DNA from: an uncultured Lachnospiraceae bacterium
Lineage (GTDB): Bacteria > Bacillota > Clostridia > Lachnospirales > Lachnospiraceae
NCBI GenBank assembly: GCA_948470755.1
Contig: CAOKPU010000011.1
Span: forward strand, 1-55,823
Reading direction: 5' to 3'
DNA: 55,823 bases
Shown here: one piece after another, positions 36,283 to 45,489 of the stretch
How positions within the stretch are numbered: position 1 is the stretch's first letter
Layout of the letters: the number at the start of each line of letters is the position of its first letter
Position numbers and translations under genes: made by a program
Notes under the pieces: generated by a model
What the model saw: only the letters and a program-made list of their open reading frames with translations
Told to the model about the DNA's origin: nothing
Database searches by the model: none

Positions 36283-36313
36283 TGCGGATGTTTTCATAAA
36301 CGACGAAAAGGCA

Positions 36314-37099
36314 ATGGAGAGGAAGGAGCGTAAGGAGCGGATGTTTTCGTATGATGATTATAAGGAGATAATCAGGATTATCAAGTCTACAAAGCGGCAG
36401 GCGGATTATAGGGACGCCTTGCATAAGGATCAGTTCATCATTATGCGTCATGATGTGGAATATAGCGTGGAGAGGGCATATGCCCTGGCAAAAGTGGAAT
36501 CCAGCATGGATTTTGTTTCCACGTTCTTTTTTCAATGGACGAACAATTCTTATAATCTGCTGTCCAGGAAGAACAGGGACTTAATCTGCGATATGCATGA
36601 AAGAGGGCAGAATATAGGGCTTCATTTTGCCTTGAACGGGATGACGGATATGCAGGAGGTGCGCCGGCAGATCGTAAAAGAGATGCATATGCTCAGTGAA
36701 ATGCTTGGGTTTGAGATATCCGAGTTCTCGGTTCACCGCCCTTCTCCAACCGTCTTGGCGGAAAATATAAAGCTGCCGGGAATCATCAATGCTTATCAGG
36801 ATGAATTCTTCACATATGCGGAGAATGTGACGGAAGATACGCAGTTGGGGGTAAAATATATGTCCGACGCCAATCATATCTGGCGTTATGGCTATCCGGA
36901 CGAGAAGAATATCCTGGGACATGCGAAGGTGCAGATACTGACCCATCCGTTTGCATGGACGAAAAAGGGATATGATAACCAGGGGAATTATGAAAGCCTG
37001 ATCAAAGAAAAATATAAGGAATTGATTGACAGCATAGATAATGAGTGCAAGGATTTCGGCGAATATAAGGACAGTTTCCTGGAACGTTATCATGGATAA
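36314..37099 (+). CDS. Polysaccharide deacetylase-like protein (NodB fold)
   Basis: A 261-residue protein with MRHDVEYSVERA (about 44-55), which has the His-Asp pair of the NodB metal site, followed by the GLHFALNG and FSVHRPSPTV stretches that supply the other His residues. No signal peptide is seen. It is distinct from the DUF2334-like protein at 24253. It might deacetylate an intermediate of the pathway, but it could be a catalytically changed relative. Starts at 36314 and 36341 are both possible. Sixteen bases separate it from asnB. Confidence 0.62.
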   Translation: MERKERKERMFSYDDYKEIIRIIKSTKRQADYRDALHKDQFIIMRHDVEYSVERAYALAKVESSMDFVSTFFFQWTNNSYNLLSRKNRDLICDMHERGQNIGLHFALNGMTDMQEVRRQIVKEMHMLSEMLGFEISEFSVHRPSPTVLAENIKLPGIINAYQDEFFTYAENVTEDTQLGVKYMSDANHIWRYGYPDEKNILGHAKVQILTHPFAWTKKGYDNQGNYESLIKEKYKELIDSIDNECKDFGEYKDSFLERYHG

Positions 37100-37114
37100 A
37101 TAGGAGGTGCCGTT

Positions 37115-39001
37115 ATGTGCGGGATATGTGGTTTTGTATCCAGGAGGGATATCAGCCTGACGCAGTTAAAAGATATGAATGATACGATGTACCATAGGGG
37201 GCCGGATGATGGCGGGGAAGAAATCTATGAGATGCCCGGCGGGTATAAAGCCGGGTTTGCCCAAAGAAGGCTGGCGATCATGGACTTATCGGCTTTGGGA
37301 CATCAGCCCATGCATTCGGCCAATGGGAGGGTCAGCGTTGTTTTTAATGGGGAAATTTATAATTTCCAGGATATCCGCAAGGAACTTTCCGGCTATACGT
37401 TCCGTTCTAACTGCGATACGGAGGTAATCATTGCGGCATATTTAAAATGGGGGATTGGCTGTGTGGAACGTTTTGTGGGGATGTATGCCATTGCCCTGCT
37501 GGACCGGGAATGCGGAAAAGTCTACTTGGCACGGGATTGTATCGGAAAGAAACCGCTGTATTACTGGCTGGATGGTGAGAACCTTGTATTTGCTTCGGAA
37601 TTAAAACCAATCATGTCCTGTCCGGGTTTTCAGAAGGAAATCAGAAAAGATGTGCTGTCCCGTTATCTTTATCAACAGTACATTAACGCGCCGGAAACGA
37701 TATTTGAAAATGTATATAAACTGGAGCCGGGTTCTGTCCTTGTTTTTTCGGGCGGACGGGTAAAAACCCGGAAATATTGGGAAATAAAGGAAGTGTATCA
37801 CAGGCAGATAAAAAATCCGGTGCAGGATTATTCTCAGGCTAAGTCGGAACTAAAGGGACTGCTGAAAAAAGCGACGGCATACCGGATGATTTCCGACGTG
37901 CCGTTAGGCGCGTTCTTAAGCGGAGGATATGATTCTTCGCTTATTACGGCGATAGCGCAGGAGCATTCCAAAGAACCGGTTAAGACGTTTTCCATCGGTT
38001 TTCAGGAAGAAAAATATAACGAAGCGAAGTATGCGAAGCAGGTGGCAGATTATTTGGGGACTGACCATACGGAGCTGTATATCAATGAAAAGCAGATGTT
38101 TGATCTGGTGGATAGTATTCCGCAGTATTATGACGAACCGTTTGCGGACAGCTCCCAGATACCGTCCATGCTGGTATCTGCCTTGGCCAGGGAAAAAGTA
38201 ACGGTAGCGCTTTCCGGGGACGGCGGGGATGAATTCTACTGCGGTTATAATATTTATGAGAATGTGGCGCAGGCCCAGATACTGGACATTCCCGGCGGGC
38301 TGGTTCATGGCGTCTGTCATCTGCCGCTTGTAAGGAATACCGGGATCGGGGAAAAGCTGCCTTTCCGGGTAAAGGTGATCGCTCAAAACCGCAACAAAGA
38401 GACGAAGACCCAGTTCGGGGCAGGGAACTATATTGTCAGGGCCAGGAAAATGGTAAGGAATGACGGGAATGAGCTTCCTTGTCATTATGAGATAGAAAGC
38501 AGCTACGGGGAAGGAAGGTGGCAGGCGCGCCGGATGCTGTTGGATATGGATACGTATCTGCCGGGAGATATTCTTTGCAAAGTAGACAGGGCGTCTATGA
38601 AATATTCTTTGGAGGCGCGCTGTCCGATCCTGGATAAAAAGGTAATGGAATATTCTTTCCGTATCCCTCATAATTTCAAATTCCATAAGGGGGATAAAAA
38701 GCATATTTTAAAAGATATCGCTTATGATTATATTCCTAAGGAACTGCTGGACAGGCCCAAGGTAGGCTTTGGAGTGCCGCTGGATCAGTGGCTGCGCGGC
38801 CCGTTAAAGGAGCAGCTCCTAGATTATAGCGAAAAGGATTATCTGGAAAAACAAGGTATTTTTGATGCGGGATATGTATCAGGGATGATAAGGGATTATA
38901 TCAGGACGGGGGATGGCGGGCCGGCTACAGGGGCGAATTATTCCAAGCTGTCATGGTCGTTCTTTATCTTTGAACAGTGGTATCGGAAGTACTTAGCGTG
39001 A
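37115..39001 (+). CDS. asnB: Asparagine synthase (glutamine-hydrolysing) family amidotransferase, first copy
   Basis: A 628-residue AsnB-type protein. Cys2 of MCGICGF is the glutaminase nucleophile; HRGPDDGG is the usual glutamine-domain motif; the synthase domain has the PP-loop SGGYDSS and the ALSGDGGDE block. In glycan loci such enzymes (WbpS-like) often turn a uronic acid carboxylate into an amide, and UDP-GalNAcA made here is a plausible target. That is inference: true asparagine synthesis is the alternative. The last codons are TTA GCG TGA, which are also the first nine bases of repeat copy B, so the protein's end Leu-Ala is set by the repeat. The next asnB copy is at 41582. Confidence 0.9.
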   Translation: MCGICGFVSRRDISLTQLKDMNDTMYHRGPDDGGEEIYEMPGGYKAGFAQRRLAIMDLSALGHQPMHSANGRVSVVFNGEIYNFQDIRKELSGYTFRSNCDTEVIIAAYLKWGIGCVERFVGMYAIALLDRECGKVYLARDCIGKKPLYYWLDGENLVFASELKPIMSCPGFQKEIRKDVLSRYLYQQYINAPETIFENVYKLEPGSVLVFSGGRVKTRKYWEIKEVYHRQIKNPVQDYSQAKSELKGLLKKATAYRMISDVPLGAFLSGGYDSSLITAIAQEHSKEPVKTFSIGFQEEKYNEAKYAKQVADYLGTDHTELYINEKQMFDLVDSIPQYYDEPFADSSQIPSMLVSALAREKVTVALSGDGGDEFYCGYNIYENVAQAQILDIPGGLVHGVCHLPLVRNTGIGEKLPFRVKVIAQNRNKETKTQFGAGNYIVRARKMVRNDGNELPCHYEIESSYGEGRWQARRMLLDMDTYLPGDILCKVDRASMKYSLEARCPILDKKVMEYSFRIPHNFKFHKGDKKHILKDIAYDYIPKELLDRPKVGFGVPLDQWLRGPLKEQLLDYSEKDYLEKQGIFDAGYVSGMIRDYIRTGDGGPATGANYSKLSWSFFIFEQWYRKYLA

Positions 39002-39128
39002 GAAGAACTTCTAAAGCTCAACAGCAGTGGCTGTTTCGCTAAGAAGTTCTAAGTCTCACGCAGGAGAATGCCTGAAATGCGGCATTATCCGCACGGATTT
39101 GAGATTCCGCGAAGCGGAATCATGGGGG
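38993..39128 (+). repeat. Structured dispersed repeat, copy B
   Basis: 136 bases. Outer arms GCGTGAGA (38996-39003) and TCTCACGC (39054-39061) pair perfectly; a second stem AGAACTTCT (39004-39012) with AGAAGTTCT (39042-39050) extends it, capped by AACAGC-AGTG-GCTGTT. Then come GGAGAATGCC...GGCATTATCC and GATTCCGC-GAA-GCGGAATC. The first nine bases supply the stop codon of asnB. It is followed head to tail by copy C. Confidence 0.85.
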
Positions 39129-39305
39129 TTAGCGTGAAGAGAAGTTCTAAGGCTCAACAGCAGTGGCTGTTTCGCCAAGAACATCTAGGGTTCGCGCAGC
39201 GAACCGCCCTTCACGCAGGAGAATGCCCAAAATGCGGCATTCTCCCGGATAAGCGGGCTTATCCTGGGATTTGAGGTTCCGCGAAGCGGGATCATGGAAG
39301 TTTTA
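39129..39305 (+). repeat. Structured dispersed repeat, copy C
   Basis: 177 bases, in tandem with copy B. Outer arms GCGTGAAG (39132-39139) and CTTCACGC (39209-39216). Two extra hairpins are inserted relative to copy B: GGTTCGC-GCA-GCGAACC (39189-39205) and GGATAAG-CGGG-CTTATCC (39247-39264). Stem GGAGAATGCC/GGCATTCTCC (39218-39245) is perfect. Its first 90 bases are identical to copy D, 15.26 kb downstream. Copies B and C together fill the 39002-39328 gap; no gene is seen there. Confidence 0.85.
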
Positions 39306-39328
39306 ATGGAAAAAAGGGATATTCTTTT

Positions 39329-40426
39329 ATGGAAAAGAAACATATAGCGATGTTCATTAGTTCCCTGAACAAGGGAGGTTCGGAGCGTGTGCTTGTGAAC
39401 CTGGCCGGGTATTTTTATTCCAGGGGATATAGGGTGACGATCGTTACTCAATATCAAACAGAAAATGAATATGAAATAAACGGCGGGATCCGGAGGATTT
39501 TTTCGGAGATTACGCAGGAGGAAATGGGGAAAAGCAGGATTATTAATTTCCTCAAACGGTTTCTTAAGTTAAGGGGCATATGGAAGCGGGAAAAACCGGA
39601 TCTGATTCTTTCTTTTATCGGAAAGAATAATATGATGGCGATTATGACCTCGCGCTTTCTTCATATCCCGGTGGTGGCGTCCGTCCGGGGGGAACCGGCG
39701 CTGGAATATGATTCCCTGGTATTAAAAATAGCAGCGGATCTTTTGTTCCGGATGGCGGACGGCATTGTGCTCCCGGTGAAAAAGAGCGGGGATTTTTTTT
39801 CCAAAGCAGTGAGAAAGAAGATTGTCTGTCTGAAAAATTCTTTGCATCCGGCATTTATCCGTAAGGTATACGAGGGGGAAAGAGAGAAAGAAATCGTCGC
39901 GGTAGGCCGCATAGACGCCAATAAGAACCACGGTATGATTATCCGGGCCTTTGGAGGGCTGGCAGAAAAGTATCCGGACTATCGGCTTGTGATATACGGC
40001 GAAGGGGAGCTGCGCGGCCCGTTGATCCAGATGGCGGAGGAAATGGGGCTGGGGGATAGGGTTTTTTTGCCCGGCAGTATATCCGATGTGGCAGATCGGA
40101 TAGAGAAGGCTTCGGTTTTTGTGTTGTCTTCCTATTCGGAGGGGATGCCCAATACATTGATAGAGGCTATGGCACTTGGAATTCCTTCCATTTCCACGGA
40201 CTGTCCTTGCGGCGGCCCGGCAGAGCTGATTGTAAGCGGAGAGAACGGCTATTTAATAGAGCCGGGGGATTGGGAAAAATTGCAGGATATCTTGCAAAAA
40301 CTGTTGGACAACCCGGACTTGGCCAGGAAAGTGGGCAGAAATGCTGCAAAAATACAAGAGAAACTGAACCCTGATACCATAAACGGAATGTGGGAAGACT
40401 ATTTGAAGGAATGCATGAGGAAGTGA
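39329..40426 (+). CDS. Family-4 glycosyltransferase (PglJ-like)
   Basis: A 365-residue GT-B enzyme: SSLNKGGSERVLVNLAG at the N-terminus, VAVGRIDANKNHGMIIRAF, and SSYSEGMPNTLIEAMALGIPSISTDCPCGG at the donor site. The similarity in motif order and the shared TDCPCGGP block make it a likely paralogue of the gene at 32494. The start is the ATG at 39329 after AAGGG; the stretch before it is repeat copy C. It opens the gene cassette bounded by the repeats at 39.1 and 54.4 kb. Confidence 0.86.
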   Translation: MEKKHIAMFISSLNKGGSERVLVNLAGYFYSRGYRVTIVTQYQTENEYEINGGIRRIFSEITQEEMGKSRIINFLKRFLKLRGIWKREKPDLILSFIGKNNMMAIMTSRFLHIPVVASVRGEPALEYDSLVLKIAADLLFRMADGIVLPVKKSGDFFSKAVRKKIVCLKNSLHPAFIRKVYEGEREKEIVAVGRIDANKNHGMIIRAFGGLAEKYPDYRLVIYGEGELRGPLIQMAEEMGLGDRVFLPGSISDVADRIEKASVFVLSSYSEGMPNTLIEAMALGIPSISTDCPCGGPAELIVSGENGYLIEPGDWEKLQDILQKLLDNPDLARKVGRNAAKIQEKLNPDTINGMWEDYLKECMRK

Positions 40427-40430
40427 GACA

Positions 40431-41513
40431 ATGACCCGTAAGCAGGCAGTACAATCGGTTATTTTCATAGCGCTGTTTTTATACATTCTTATGACAGTGA
40501 CTTATATTATCAGGACGAATGGGGATGTGAAAGACCGGTTTACCGGATTTTATGCGGAAAAAGATAATACCATCGATGTGGCAATGATCGGCTCCAGCCC
40601 GGTATACCCTTATTATGCCGCACCAATGATGTGGGGGGAATATGGCTTTACGGCATATCCCATATCCACGAACCTTCAGCGTCCGGCAGCGGCGGTAGGG
40701 CTGATGGAGGAAATAAGGAAAACGCAGGATCCTTCCCTTTATATCTTTGAGATGCGGATGTATACCGCAAGGGAGATGGATCTTACCAATAATATGGCTT
40801 ATACCCGGGGAGTGACGGATAATATGAAGTATTCCCTGAACCGGATCAGGACGATCAACGATATGGTGGATGATGTATCCGAAAGATATACCTATTATTT
40901 CGATATATTCAAATATCATTCCAATTGGAAAACAATGGTGTTGCCGGAACAACTGGCCTGTTTCCGTTATGAAAAGTTAGATGACCAGAAAGGCTATGTC
41001 ATGACGGACGAGGTTGGGCCGTGCGAGGCGGTGGATACTTCACATATAACGGAACGGCTCCCGATGCCGGAATATCAGGAAGCGTGTTTAAAAAGGCTGT
41101 TGGATTATCTGGAGGAGAACGATCTGCAGGCGTTGTTCATTCTTTCTCCTACCGTAATGGAAGCGGAGAAACAGAAGATGTATAATTACATTGACGACAT
41201 CGTGAGCGCCAGAGGGTATGAATTCCTGAATATGAATGATCATCAGGAAGAAATTGGCCTGGATTACAGTATGGATTTCAGCGACTATGGCGGGCATGTA
41301 AATGCGGTGGGGGCGAAGAAATGCACCGCATTCCTGAGCAGATATCTGGCGGATCATTATGATATGGAGGATAAGCGGGGAACGGAAGGCTACGATAGCT
41401 GGGATGCGGCTTATGAGCAATGGCTGGAAGAGTATGCAAAAGCGGAAGAGACAATTGAAAGGCGGGTTGCGGAAGGGGATTTTGCGGATACGCCGGTAGA
41501 AGAACCGGAGTAA
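40431..41513 (+). CDS. SGNH/AlgX-like membrane-anchored protein
   Basis: A 360-residue protein with one N-terminal helix (IFIALFLYILMTVTYII) and the rest outside. MIGSSPVYPYY (about 53-63) resembles the nucleophile block of SGNH proteins (Gly-Ser-Ser in place of Gly-Asp-Ser), and DFSDYGGHVNAVGA (near 285) the Asp-x-x-His block. It may hydrolyse or transfer acetyl groups on the glycan. The C-terminus is rich in Glu. It starts four bases after a GT4 gene. A catalytically inactive scaffold is also possible. Confidence 0.6.
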   Translation: MTRKQAVQSVIFIALFLYILMTVTYIIRTNGDVKDRFTGFYAEKDNTIDVAMIGSSPVYPYYAAPMMWGEYGFTAYPISTNLQRPAAAVGLMEEIRKTQDPSLYIFEMRMYTAREMDLTNNMAYTRGVTDNMKYSLNRIRTINDMVDDVSERYTYYFDIFKYHSNWKTMVLPEQLACFRYEKLDDQKGYVMTDEVGPCEAVDTSHITERLPMPEYQEACLKRLLDYLEENDLQALFILSPTVMEAEKQKMYNYIDDIVSARGYEFLNMNDHQEEIGLDYSMDFSDYGGHVNAVGAKKCTAFLSRYLADHYDMEDKRGTEGYDSWDAAYEQWLEEYAKAEETIERRVAEGDFADTPVEEPE

Positions 41514-41581
41514 GAGAACCGTCAGAAGAGGCTTGCGGAAGTCTCGCCGGAACGGGAAATTAGACGGATAAGGAGGATGGG

Positions 41582-43501
41582 ATGTGCGGGATTGCAGGAT
41601 TTTGTAACCTAAAGGGCGACTGGAAGAAAAATATTGAGAATATGAACAGGAGAATGCATCACAGAGGGCCGGATGGGGATGGCGCCTTTGCATCCCCGGA
41701 CGGACGGGTAGTATTGGGGCATAAACGCCTCTCGATCGTCGATCTGTCGGAAAACGGGGCCCAGCCTATGGAATCCCACAGCGGCAGATATGTAATAGCT
41801 TATAACGGTGAAGTTTATAATTATAAAAAAATTGCCGCCAGGCTGATGGAAGAAAAAAAGGTGCGGGCTTTCCGGGGCAGTTCGGATACGGAAGTGTTGT
41901 TGGAAGCCATAGAGGCTTATGGCGTGGAAGCCGCCGTCTCCATGAGCAAAGGGATGTTTGCCATCGCTTTATATGATAAAAAAGAACAGGAGCTGTTTCT
42001 TATAAGGGACAGAGTGGGGGAAAAGCCTCTTTATTACGGTTTCCTTGGGAACGGGGTCTTTGCTTTTGCTTCGGAGATCGGTTCGATTGCGGTTTTGGAA
42101 GGGTTTCGCAATACGATCCATACGGATGTGCTGGACATTTATTTTACCCATGGTTATATCCCGGCCCCTTACTCCATCTATAAGGATATTTATAAACTGG
42201 AACCAGGGACGATGCTTAGGATTAAGCTTCCATATGGAAAAAAGGATGTTTCCATTTCCTCTTACTGGTCGATGAGAGAGGCGGCGAAAAGAGGGCAGGA
42301 GAACTTGTTTTTGGGCGGCAGGGAAGAAGCGGCGGATGAATTGGAGCGGCTTTTAAAAGCATCGATCCGGGAACAGATGGTGGCCGATGTGCCGGTAGGG
42401 GCCTTTTTGTCGGCAGGGATCGACAGCAGCACGATTGTAGCGTTGATGCAGTCTTTAAACAGCAGGAAGGTAAAGAGCTTTACCATAGGGATGAGCGAGC
42501 AGGGGTATAACGAAGCGGCGGCAGCCAAGGAGATTGCAAAGCATCTGGGTACGGAACACACGGAACTGTATATTACGGAAGAGGATGCCGTGGCGGTGAT
42601 CCCTAAGCTGTCCTATATGTTTGGCGAACCTTATGCGGATTCTTCCCAGATTCCCACTTATCTGGTAAGCAAGATGACAAGAGAGCATGTGACGGTATCT
42701 CTTTCCGGGGATGGAGGGGATGAACTGTTCTGCGGCTATACTTCTTATGAATCGGTGAGCAGGATATGGGGGAAAATAAAAGGGATTCCTTATATGGTCC
42801 GTAAACCCTGCAGCAGCCTTGTGCTGCATAGCCCGTTGGCAAAGAATCCCATTTACAGGATAAAAGGAACTTTGCTGGGGGCCAAAGGGCCGGGGCAGCT
42901 TTATGAGATTTCCTATGAAACCGACCCGCTGACAAAGCGGATCAGTAAAAACCATGTATTCTGTCCTTATAAATATAATCAGTTGGAAGAAGGGTATCTG
43001 GAAGAAACGAATCATCAAGTCATGTTGATGGATATGCTGATGTATCATCCCGACGATATCCTTGTGAAAGTTGACCGGGCGGCTATGGCGGTTTCGCTGG
43101 AAACCAGGGTGCCTATGCTGGATAAAGATGTTGTGGAATTCGCATGGTCGCTGCCGATTGAATATAAACGGGAAGGGAAAACGGGGAAGAAAGTGTTGCG
43201 CGATGTGCTTTACCGGTATGTGCCAAAGGAAATGATGGAGCGTCCCAAAAAAGGCTTTAGCATTCCGATTGATAAATGGCTTTTAAAGCCGGGACTTAAG
43301 TCCTGGGCGGAAAGCCTGATCGACAGGGAAACATTAATGCGGCAGGGCTTTCTGGATGCGGATGTGGTTTGGAAAATGTGGGAGGACTTTACCGGGAAAG
43401 GGATCTGGCGGATCCAGATATGGTTTGTGCTAATGTTCCAGAACTGGTTAGCGGACAGGGAGCGGGAATTGCGGGATATGGTCTTGGAAAGGGCATGGTG
43501 A
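41582..43501 (+). CDS. asnB: Asparagine synthase family amidotransferase, second copy
   Basis: A 639-residue AsnB-type protein with Cys2 (MCGIAGF), HHRGPDGDG, the synthase PP-loop LSAGIDSS (Ala in place of the second Gly seen in the first copy) and VSLSGDGGDE. It differs clearly from the copy at 37115, so it is not a recent duplicate. Two AsnB proteins in one glycan locus suggest that two different carboxyl groups, or two related polymers, are amidated. GalNAcA is the candidate substrate in the window. The ATG follows AAGGAGG. The 3' end runs into the GT11 gene. Confidence 0.9.
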   Translation: MCGIAGFCNLKGDWKKNIENMNRRMHHRGPDGDGAFASPDGRVVLGHKRLSIVDLSENGAQPMESHSGRYVIAYNGEVYNYKKIAARLMEEKKVRAFRGSSDTEVLLEAIEAYGVEAAVSMSKGMFAIALYDKKEQELFLIRDRVGEKPLYYGFLGNGVFAFASEIGSIAVLEGFRNTIHTDVLDIYFTHGYIPAPYSIYKDIYKLEPGTMLRIKLPYGKKDVSISSYWSMREAAKRGQENLFLGGREEAADELERLLKASIREQMVADVPVGAFLSAGIDSSTIVALMQSLNSRKVKSFTIGMSEQGYNEAAAAKEIAKHLGTEHTELYITEEDAVAVIPKLSYMFGEPYADSSQIPTYLVSKMTREHVTVSLSGDGGDELFCGYTSYESVSRIWGKIKGIPYMVRKPCSSLVLHSPLAKNPIYRIKGTLLGAKGPGQLYEISYETDPLTKRISKNHVFCPYKYNQLEEGYLEETNHQVMLMDMLMYHPDDILVKVDRAAMAVSLETRVPMLDKDVVEFAWSLPIEYKREGKTGKKVLRDVLYRYVPKEMMERPKKGFSIPIDKWLLKPGLKSWAESLIDRETLMRQGFLDADVVWKMWEDFTGKGIWRIQIWFVLMFQNWLADRERELRDMVLERAW

Positions 43502-43506
43502 TTGTT

Positions 43507-44406
43507 ATGAATATCATCCGGATGTCAGGGGGGATCGGGAATCAGATGTTTCAATATGCGCTGTACCTGAAACTGGTTTCCCTTGGGAAAGAAGTGAAAT
43601 TTGACGATGTAACGGAATATGAGTTGGATAACGCCAGGCCGATCATGCTTTCGGTATTCGGCATTGATTATCCTAAGGCTGGCAAAGAGGAATTGATCAG
43701 GATGACGGATGCATCTATGCATCCCTTGAGCCGGCTGCGTCGTAAAATATTTGGAAGGAAGAGCGGGGAGTACCATGAACGATCCGCGGATTATGACGGC
43801 GAGGTATTGGAAAAGGACAATGCCTACTTATGCGGATGCTTTCAAAGCGAGCGTTATTTTAAAGACATCGAACCCCGGGTAAGGGAAGCCTACCAGTTCA
43901 GGAATGTTAAGATCCCTGGACATATTGAGGAACGGATCCGGGAATACGGACGTCAGATAGAGGCATGCGCTTCCGTCAGCATACATATCCGGCGGGGGGA
44001 TTATCTGGATGCAGCCGATGTATATGGAGGGATCTGCACGGATGCTTATTATAATAGGGCGATCCGGTATATGATGGAAAAATATGAAGACCCGCATTTC
44101 TTTATTTTTACAAATGATGCCTTTTGGGCGGAAAAATGGTGTGAAGTAAGGGAGAGGGAAACGGGGCGGCCGTTCCGGGTTGTGACGGGGACTAACGAAG
44201 AAACAGGGTATATCGATTTAATGCTGATGAGCCAATGCAAAGCCCATATTATTGCCAACAGCAGTTTTAGCTGGTGGGGCGCGTGGCTGGACGCTTCCCC
44301 GGAAAAATGCGTGGTTGCTCCGGAAAAATGGCAAAACGGACGGGAATGCCGCGATATTTATACGGAAGATATGATAAGGATCAGCGCGTCGGGAAAGATA
44401 AGATAG
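43507..44406 (+). CDS. Family-11 alpha-1,2-fucosyltransferase-like protein
   Basis: A 299-residue protein with SGGIGNQMFQYAL at the N-terminus and HIRRGDYL at about residue 160, the two hallmarks of GT11; NSSFSWWGAWL near the C-terminus is also typical. The family transfers L-fucose from GDP-fucose in alpha-1,2 linkage. No GDP-fucose genes are in the window, so the donor would come from elsewhere, or another 6-deoxy sugar is used. An ATG at 43495 is also in frame and overlaps the asnB stop; 43507 gives the usual family N-terminus. Start uncertain by four residues. Confidence 0.86.
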   Translation: MNIIRMSGGIGNQMFQYALYLKLVSLGKEVKFDDVTEYELDNARPIMLSVFGIDYPKAGKEELIRMTDASMHPLSRLRRKIFGRKSGEYHERSADYDGEVLEKDNAYLCGCFQSERYFKDIEPRVREAYQFRNVKIPGHIEERIREYGRQIEACASVSIHIRRGDYLDAADVYGGICTDAYYNRAIRYMMEKYEDPHFFIFTNDAFWAEKWCEVRERETGRPFRVVTGTNEETGYIDLMLMSQCKAHIIANSSFSWWGAWLDASPEKCVVAPEKWQNGRECRDIYTEDMIRISASGKIR

Positions 44407-44429
44407 GACGTCGGTGCGGAAAGGACAGG

Positions 44430-45446
44430 ATGGTGGGAGAAAAACTGGTTTCTGTTATTGTGGCGGTATACAATATAGAAGGATATCTGCCAAGGTGCGT
44501 AGATTCTATCCTGGCGCAGACGTACCGCAACTTGGAGATTATTTTGGTGGATGATGGTTCGCAGGATGGTTCCGGCAGCATTTGCGACGCCTATGCAAAA
44601 AAAGATGGGCGGGTTATGGTGATCCATAAGGAAAACGGCGGTTTGTCCGATGCCAGGAATGCTGGCTTAGACAAGGCATCGGGGGATTATATTGGCTTTG
44701 TGGACGGGGATGATTGGATAGAGGCTGATATGTACCGGGCCATGTATGAAGCCTGCGAAAGGGAACACGCCCAGATTGCGGCCTGCCGCTACAAGCAGAT
44801 TACCAAGTCGGGGGTAATTGACGCTTCCGGCGGAAATAGTGTATCATTATCCAAAACCGATGCGCTGGAAGTATATATTTGCGGGGATGACAGATATTTA
44901 ATCTATAACTCTGTATGGAGCAAGCTTTTTTCCAGGGATCTGATTGATGGGATGCGTTTTCCGACGGGAAAGAATTCGGAAGATATCATGTTTACGACAA
45001 AGGCGTTTTGCAAGATGGAACGGTTGGCGTATTTGGACGAGGCCTACTATAATTATGTGCTGGACAGGGAAGGAAGTATTATGAACGAAAGGGCCGGGGA
45101 ACGGCGGATTCACGATGAAATCCCTTTTTGGCGGGAGCAGATTGCTTATATCCGTAAAGCCGGTATGGAAGAACTGTCGGATAAGGCGGCTTATCACTTT
45201 TATAGAAGGCTTTTGTTTTATTACATTGACTTTATGGAGAATAAAAAGACGAGGGTATATGCCGGGGAGATTGTCAGGCAGCTACGGGCGGACAGGGCTA
45301 TCATCCGCAGGATATACGGAAAAGAGTATGTGGCCATAGGGGATAAAATGAGGATGAGGTTGGCGTTGGCATGGCCGGGCGCGTATTATGCGGCGGTGAA
45401 AGGGTATGACAGATATGTGATCCCGTTAAGGGTCAGGAGGCGTTAG
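44430..45446 (+). CDS. Family-2 glycosyltransferase (EpsJ-like)
   Basis: A 338-residue GT2 enzyme: VSVIVAVYNIEGYLPRCVDSI, ILVDDGSQDGS, GGLSDARNAGLDKA, and the metal site FVDGDDWIE. This is the pattern of EpsJ-type transferases. The C-terminal third is not membrane spanning. The ATG at 44430 follows AAGGACAGG; an in-frame ATG at 44274 is rejected because it lies within the GT11 gene. It probably adds one hexose or HexNAc. It is followed by a DUF5672 gene after a gap of 43 bases. Confidence 0.87.
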   Translation: MVGEKLVSVIVAVYNIEGYLPRCVDSILAQTYRNLEIILVDDGSQDGSGSICDAYAKKDGRVMVIHKENGGLSDARNAGLDKASGDYIGFVDGDDWIEADMYRAMYEACEREHAQIAACRYKQITKSGVIDASGGNSVSLSKTDALEVYICGDDRYLIYNSVWSKLFSRDLIDGMRFPTGKNSEDIMFTTKAFCKMERLAYLDEAYYNYVLDREGSIMNERAGERRIHDEIPFWREQIAYIRKAGMEELSDKAAYHFYRRLLFYYIDFMENKKTRVYAGEIVRQLRADRAIIRRIYGKEYVAIGDKMRMRLALAWPGAYYAAVKGYDRYVIPLRVRRR

Positions 45447-45489
45447 AGTACACACTTTAAGCATCATCCGGAAAGGAATACAACATTAT

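Noticed and set aside
39068-39274. Small reading frame in repeat copies B/C, with a near-identical relative at 54378-54584
   Set aside because: The shared amino-acid string is explained by the repeat DNA itself. It runs across hairpins, has no ribosome site, and copies A, E and F do not keep the frame.
24118-39305. Repeats considered as a CRISPR array
   Set aside because: Units are long, self-complementary, separated by kilobases of genes, and no cas genes are present.
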